The position numbers and the translations under genes are program-made. From Chara braunii (Eukaryota; Streptophyta; Charophyceae; Charales; Characeae), in assembly GCA_003427395.1 (NCBI GenBank), contig BFEA01000085.1, forward strand, positions 975,483 through 1,009,510: a DNA stretch of 34,028 nucleotides, read 5' to 3'. Numbering within the stretch: position 1 is the first letter of the stretch; each line of letters starts with the position of its first letter. Below, one piece after another: positions 29,905-34,028 of the stretch. The notes beneath the pieces were generated by a model. That model saw nothing but the letters and a program-made list of their open reading frames with translations, had not been told where the DNA came from and made no database searches.

Positions 29905-30010
29905 TATGGCTTGTGTCACATAAGGGACGGGGCCCGATTCCCGACACTTGTTGCTCCCCACTGATAGATTGGAGAATTGTCTTCGTAAAAAAAAAAGGTA
30001 AAAAAAAAGT
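29905..30010 (+). mobile_element. Possible tRNA-derived SINE or tRNA-like remnant
   Basis: TATGGCTTGTGTC near 29906 is a weak A-box match, and GGGCCCGATTCCCGACAC near 29929 resembles the T-arm/B-box of tRNA-derived SINEs (GGTTCGATTCC type). About 45 bp on comes an A run (29988-30008, interrupted by GGT). Spacing and A tail fit a short SINE, but the 5' end is unclear and no second copy is seen. It lies directly upstream of the first SPT16 exon. Confidence 0.25.
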
Positions 30011-30149
30011 ATATTGTTAGTCTACCTGCCATCTGCATACTATGTACCAGTTGTTATGAAAATTTGGGGATTGTTCATGTGCATCCTTCAGTTTAATTCA
30101 GGGGTGGCGTCATAACAATGGGCGTGGTGATGTTCTTGCATTTTTGCAG

Positions 30150-30254
30150 CTGGGGCTTCAAAAGCTAGCAAATCCTGGTGGAAAGGATGCGAAGACGAAG
30201 GAGTACTCTTTGCTTCTTTCCGACACAGTTGTTGTTAGGGAAAAGGATGCAGAG
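30150..30254 (+). CDS. SPT16: SPT16 exon (end of peptidase-like domain)
   Basis: SPT16 is the large subunit of FACT, the nuclear chaperone that loosens and rebuilds nucleosomes during transcription and replication. This exon is 105 nt, 35 codons, phase 0 at both ends. It is framed by a T-rich acceptor ending TTTTTGCAG and the donor GTAAGT. It reads LGLQKLANPGG, then KTKEYSLLLSDTVVVREKDA, which matches the conserved SPT16 segment (FNVSLGLQ...YSLLLADTVLV) closing the catalytically dead M24 peptidase-like domain. The exon before it, which should end in a GMVFNVS-like motif, is not found upstream in the window. Only three internal exons are visible, so whether this copy is functional is not known, but frame and splice sites are intact. 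Confidence 0.9.
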
Positions 30255-31808
30255 GTAAGTTCTAGCACTACTGAATTACTATCTTTGTCTGTTCCTGAAA
30301 TTGAACAGTGATAGGTGGTGAGTGTTTTACCACCTGTGATCCTTGCTACTAATTTTAAGCCACCACTTCCGTTTTCCCAAAGTTAGCAGACCAGCGCATG
30401 TTTTTGAGCCTGGAATACTGACTCAAAATGACGGAGCAAGGGGTCCAAAAATATGCAAACTTTTGCTGCCAGGACTGCTGTTGGTCGTCCGTTGAAAAAA
30501 AGAAAACCTCTTGAAGATCACCACTCAATCTATGCCCCTGATTTTTCCATATTTTTTTGCCAACAATTCTGACTGCAAGAAATTGCCAAGATCGGCACAC
30601 TCAAAGCTTTGTGAACTGCCTCAGGGTCCCATGCCGGCCCGTCCTGCGGCCAGCACATGGACAGCTGTAGCCCTTGGATGGCTTGGGGGGGGAGCGGAGG
30701 GTTGGGTCTTTGAATAACTGAAATTGTCTGCTTACCACAAGAATCTGCGTTTTTGTCCCTCCTCAGAATCGTAAGGGCCAACCATTTATCTGCCAGAATT
30801 GACCATTTGTTCTTTCCATGAACCTCCTGCGAGGCTATGCCTCTATGAGCCCCGTTCAGCCCCTATTTTGGAGCCAGTCGGCCACCCTAAGTGAAGGCAG
30901 GCTCGACGAGGCCCTCTGGGCCCTTTTTTTTCGGCTACTGCGCAGCCAAGGAAATTCAGGCAGTTGCGCAGCGCCAGTTGGTTGAAGAAACCCAGGCCCT
31001 GGGCCGCCTGTGTGAATGAATGGAAAGCAGGCCCTGGGCCGCCTGTGTGAATGAATGGAAAGCAGGCCCTGGGCCACCTGTGTGAATGAATGGAAAGCAG
31101 GCCCTGGGCTGGATACGGGTACCGGGCCGAACACAGGCCACAGGCAGTTGGGCACATGCAACCACCTCAGGCCCTGGGCCTCAAGCTACCGGGGCCTACT
31201 GGAAGCTTCCTGGGACAGGACGCAGGCAGGCCACTTCGATATAGCAAAGGGCCTGCCTCCTCATTCGGCGTTCGGGTGCTGGCTGCATGCTGCGCAAGCG
31301 CTGCTGCGCTATTTGCTGGCTGGCGCCTACGCTCTCACGGGCGAGCAGGGAAGGAGCACGCAGCCATAGCCAAGCTTCGCTGCTGTATGCTGGGTGAAGC
31401 GCAGGGTGGTCCTTGGGTGCTAGAGGCATCTGTGCGTTGGGGAACGAGGTAGTGAGTGTAGCGCGAGACATACCTAGCGCTGGAAGCGTGCGACATTGGT
31501 CGCCATATGCTCGTACTTTGGGAATGCTGTTGACATCATCTTTCGGCTTCGTAGTATAGGCTAGATAGGATCTGCCACGTAGTCTGGGCGCCGAGCGCCA
31601 GATAGGATATCAACTCTGGTTCTTAGTTGATGATGATGGGACTATTTCAGCATTGTCAATTATGAACTCTTGGTGTGTTCTTATTTGGTGAATCTCGTGA
31701 TGCAATTCTGCTGTTGGTTCGAGGTCAAGACTATCTGGACTCATATGTATGATGCTGTATGATTGCTGAAGTTCGCTATTTGCACTCCTATGCATTTCCT
31801 GTGGCCAG
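30255..31808 (+). other. SPT16 intron, with repeats
   Basis: The intron runs from donor GTAAGT to acceptor GGCCAG and is 1554 bp long. It contains the 35-bp minisatellite at 30993-31110 and GGCCCTGGGC-rich sequence to about 31200. Its open frames of about 100 aa on both strands run through the minisatellite and are not genes. Confidence 0.85.
30993..31110. repeat. 35-bp minisatellite in SPT16 intron
   Basis: Units beginning CAGGCCCTGGGCC start at 30993, 31028 and 31063, with a partial fourth at 31098. Copies 1 and 2 are identical; copy 3 has one change (CCGCCTG to CCACCTG). Confidence 0.97.
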
Positions 31809-31862
31809 GTTGCAACCGCAAGTTGTACAAAAGAGTTCAGTGACATCGCATATTCATTTAAG
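31809..31862 (+). CDS. SPT16: SPT16 micro-exon (linker segment)
   Basis: This 54-nt exon (18 codons, phase 0 at both ends) is too short for an ordinary open-frame search. It reads VATASCTKEFSDIAYSFK between acceptor GTGGCCAG and donor GTAAGT. SPT16 proteins carry the equivalent E-V-LT-x-x-x-x-K-x-x-x-D-(IV)-AYSF segment between the end of the peptidase-like domain and the acidic linker, precisely what is needed between the exons at 30150 and 33257. The fit in sequence, phase and splice sites is strong. Confidence 0.88.
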
Positions 31863-32080
31863 GTAAGTTGTTGACTGAATGATCCAATGAGAAAATTGAA
31901 TAAGCAAATGTGTGAACGAACAAACGAACAAACAAATGAACGAACAAATGGAGTAGCAAGAAAAGAGCGAATTGGCGAATGACTGTTTGAACAAGGATGA
32001 AGAAACCAATGAATGACTGACTGATGGTGTGGATGGGTGGATGAACGAGTGAGTGAGTGAGTGAGTTCGGGAGGGAAAAA

Positions 32081-33109
32081 GGTACTTGGTGGATGTAACC
32101 TTTTGAGTAAGTGTCGTACGGAAGCATCTCCCCAAAAACATATGAGTTAACATGTAAGGAACTGATTTCTCTCAGAACAAGCTAGCAAGCTTGGTTTCCT
32201 TTTGGACTTCCTTAGATGGAAGTCAGAAACTGTGTGCTGCGGTCCTTAGTTGCATACGCAGTGTCAAATAGAAAATTTCAAATTCAAGTATAGAGTATCA
32301 GACAGGGTAGCTCAGGTCACAGGCCATGTGCCATTCACATGTACCACTTCTGTGAATGGCACAGGCCTAGCTACAGTCAGAGTATTGACCGGAAAACCCC
32401 AAGGAGCACCAAACTACCCTGAAAGAAATCCATGGTGGCCCTGTCAGGTGTGCGCGGTTGCAAGTTTGGAAGTTTTCATGCATGTAAAATTGTGGAATGT
32501 GGTGATGAAATGTTTGTGTCAAGGGGGGGGTGTTGGGATTTTTGCAGTTTTGCTGGTGTCTTCTAAGCTGGACCTTGACCCTCTTGGTGGAGGTGCATGA
32601 TAGGTGTAGTGCTGAANCTTCTAAGCTGGACCTTGACCCTCTTGGTGGAGGTGCATGATAGGTGTAGTGCTGAAGGTACTTGGTGGATGCAACCTTTTGA
32701 GTAAGTGTCGTACGGAAGCATCTTCCCAAAAGCATATGAGTTAACATGCAAGGAACTGATTTCTCTCAGAACAAGCTAGCAAGCTTGGTTTCCTCTTGGA
32801 CTTCCTGAGATGGAAGTCGGAAACTGTGTGCTGCGGTCCTTAGTTGCATAGTCAGAGTCGAATAGAAAACCTCAAATTCGAGTATAGAGTATCAAACAGG
32901 GTACCTCAGGTCACAGGCCATGTACCACTTCTGTGAATGGCACAGGCCTAGCTACAGTCAGAGTATTGACCATAAAACCCCAAGGAGCACCAGACCACCC
33001 TGAAAGAAATCCATGGTGCCCCTGTCAGGTGTGCGCAGGTTGCAAGTTTGGAAGTTTTCATGCATGTAAAATTGTGGAATGTGGTGATGAAATGATCGTG
33101 TCAAGGGGG
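32081..33109. repeat. About 440-bp segment duplicated in tandem, 594-bp period
   Basis: GGTACTTGGTGGATG starts at 32081 and 32675. Copy 1 runs to about 32528 and copy 2 to about 33109, with scattered substitutions and one 13-bp length difference near 32328-32340. Between them lies a 57-bp unit present twice (32560-32616 and 32618-32674) around a single N. Confidence 0.95.
32560..32674. repeat. 57-bp identical repeat flanking a single N
   Basis: CTTCTAAGCTGGACC to GTAGTGCTGAA occurs twice, without a difference that I can see, on either side of the N at 32617. This is what two overlapping contig ends joined without merging would give. Confidence 0.9.
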
Positions 33110-33256
33110 CTGGGAGATCAAGTGGCAGTGAATGGCAGCATGGTAGCGGCCACTACTTCACAATAATTTTGAGGGAGAGAGGAATCCGCCCTTTTGAATC
33201 ATCTCACAGGCTTTTCAGCTTAGAACATGAACGTGCACCTCTGGATGAATGCATAG

Positions 33257-33386
33257 GATGATGACGAAGAGGATGAAGAGGCGGCAGCAGAGGACAAAAA
33301 GAGGCCTACGAGAGCAGCACCTCCTGCAGATGCTCCACCTGCCAAGGCTTTTCTGCGGTCAGACACCGGGGAGGTAACGAAAGAGG
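33257..33386 (+). CDS. SPT16: SPT16 exon (acidic linker to dimerisation domain)
   Basis: This 130-nt exon follows acceptor TGCATAG and ends at donor GTAAGC (33387), leaving one base of the next codon. It reads DDDEEDEEAAAEDKKRP, then an Ala/Pro-rich stretch, then KAFLRSDTGEVTKE. In SPT16 the acidic linker after the peptidase-like domain leads into the conserved LRS-x-x-x-E-(MV)-TKEELRRQHQ segment that opens the dimerisation domain, so the next exon should start with the ELRRQ-like motif. I do not find it before 34028. Confidence 0.9.
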
Positions 33387-34028
33387 GTAAGCAAGTCGTC
33401 TTATTCTTTGAGCTGTGTATCTAGATGGCTGTTTAAGAGCATCCTGCAGCAGTGTGCACTCCCTCCCTTTCGTCCTTGTCTATGATCTTCATCGTGTGTG
33501 GCTTGAACGTAAACTGATTGTGTGTGCTCTCACAGTTTTCAAAGAATAACAGACTTGTAGCATTGGGCTTTCGTAAACCAAGCAACCCAGCAACTATATG
33601 AGTGGGTAAATGAACCTTTGGTGTTGGCCTCTAGAAAACCAAGCATGAAACCGTGCATACTTCCTTCATTGGAATCGCTGGTCAGGCTTATAATGTCATT
33701 CCCATGTTTCAATCGAACAATTGGCCACCGTGCAGGCTCATTAAGGCATTCCGTATTATGAGTTCTGGGCCTCATGATGAACACATATCATTTTGTTCAT
33801 GTCATTTCGAATGAAGAATGGATTGCTTTCATTTATCGTTATGTTTTCCCCTTTCTCGAACTACTTCGTTTATGGTTAGTATTGACACGCTCCTATGCCT
33901 CCTGCAGACAGTCCAGCTGCTTGCACACAGCCACAGCACCATGTTTTATGCCCTTCCATGTTCGTTTGTCCCCCAGCTGTGCAACAGGATATGGTCCCTG
34001 CCCAGAGTACACTCCCAACGACAGTCCC
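33387..34028 (+). other. SPT16 intron, partial
   Basis: This follows donor GTAAGC and runs to the window edge. A possible acceptor (CTCCTGCAG) ends at about 33906, but the sequence after it does not give the expected ELRRQ motif in phase. A minus frame at 33539-33784 is not recognised. Confidence 0.6.

Larger units (their letters stand above)
31863..33256 (+). other. SPT16 intron, with a tandem duplication
   Basis: The intron is 1394 bp, from donor GTAAGT to an acceptor ending TGCATAG. It starts with (GAAC/AAAC)n-type tetranucleotide sequence (31912-31950) and (GAGT)n (32045-32064), then holds the large tandem duplication at 32081-33109. Confidence 0.85.

Noticed and set aside
29860-29925. 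Missing upstream SPT16 exon (a VLNVSLN reading resembles GMVFNVSLG)
   Set aside because: There is no donor site after the motif in the right phase and the residues before it do not fit; taken as chance.
30843-31165. Overlapping minus frames of about 100 codons with repeated peptides
   Set aside because: The repeat is 35 bp, not a multiple of three, so the peptide repeat changes frame; non-coding minisatellite.
32250-33166. Plus frames of 116 and 77 codons with a shared peptide
   Set aside because: Shared only because of the tandem duplication; frames shift between copies and lie within an SPT16 intron.
33900-33960. Next SPT16 exon after acceptor CTCCTGCAG
   Set aside because: The in-phase reading (DSPAACTQPQ) does not match the expected ELRRQ-type start.

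Overview
This is a repeat-packed piece of a eukaryotic nuclear genome. Three short plus-strand exons near the right edge (30150-30254, 31809-31862, 33257-33386) splice in one frame into a piece of SPT16, the large subunit of the FACT histone chaperone. Almost everything else is transposon debris, microsatellites and non-coding sequence. The gag, pol and chromodomain style of the retroelements, CCHC-type gag fragments, many (CT)n tracts and long TE-filled introns suggest a streptophyte; a charophyte alga such as Chara is my guess, from style only and not proven. No prokaryotic gene, CRISPR array, tRNA or rRNA gene was found.

Layout. 1-490: (CT)n/(CA)n and a 23-bp minisatellite. 490-6320: GC-rich sequence without a recognisable gene, containing a diverged tandem repeat (1742-2215) and, most notably, six copies of a hairpin-forming motif at 4505-5022 whose arms change in a compensating way. 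6320-7850: non-coding, with a small minisatellite. 7850-14278: a decayed Ty3/gypsy chromovirus-like element on the minus strand (order from the right: gag, protease, RT, RNase H, integrase, 3' domain), whose integrase is split by a 990-bp insertion with 6-bp target duplications. 14279-16240: its leader and flank. 16389-17943: a candidate DNA transposon with inverted ends, enclosing an assembly gap. 18650-19160: minus-strand CCHC zinc-knuckle gag-like pseudogene. 19960-26150: a second minus-strand Ty3/gypsy chromovirus with chromodomain, split in its RT by a 238-bp MITE with a perfect 9-bp target duplication. 26150-28460: leader with a 44-bp minisatellite, (CT)n, (CA)n and many GGCTATGG words. 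28460-30149: palindromic sequence and a possible SINE. 30150-34028: SPT16 exons and introns; the introns carry a 35-bp minisatellite and a ~440-bp tandem duplication.

How it fits together. The only host gene is SPT16, seen only from the end of its peptidase-like domain through the acidic linker to the start of its dimerisation domain. Its upstream exons are not visible, so either they lie left of the window and the retroelement cluster sits in one very long intron, or they are missing here. Both retroelements are dead: they carry frameshifts, stops, insertions and lost catalytic residues, and the second has lost the key Asp in protease, RT, RNase H and integrase.
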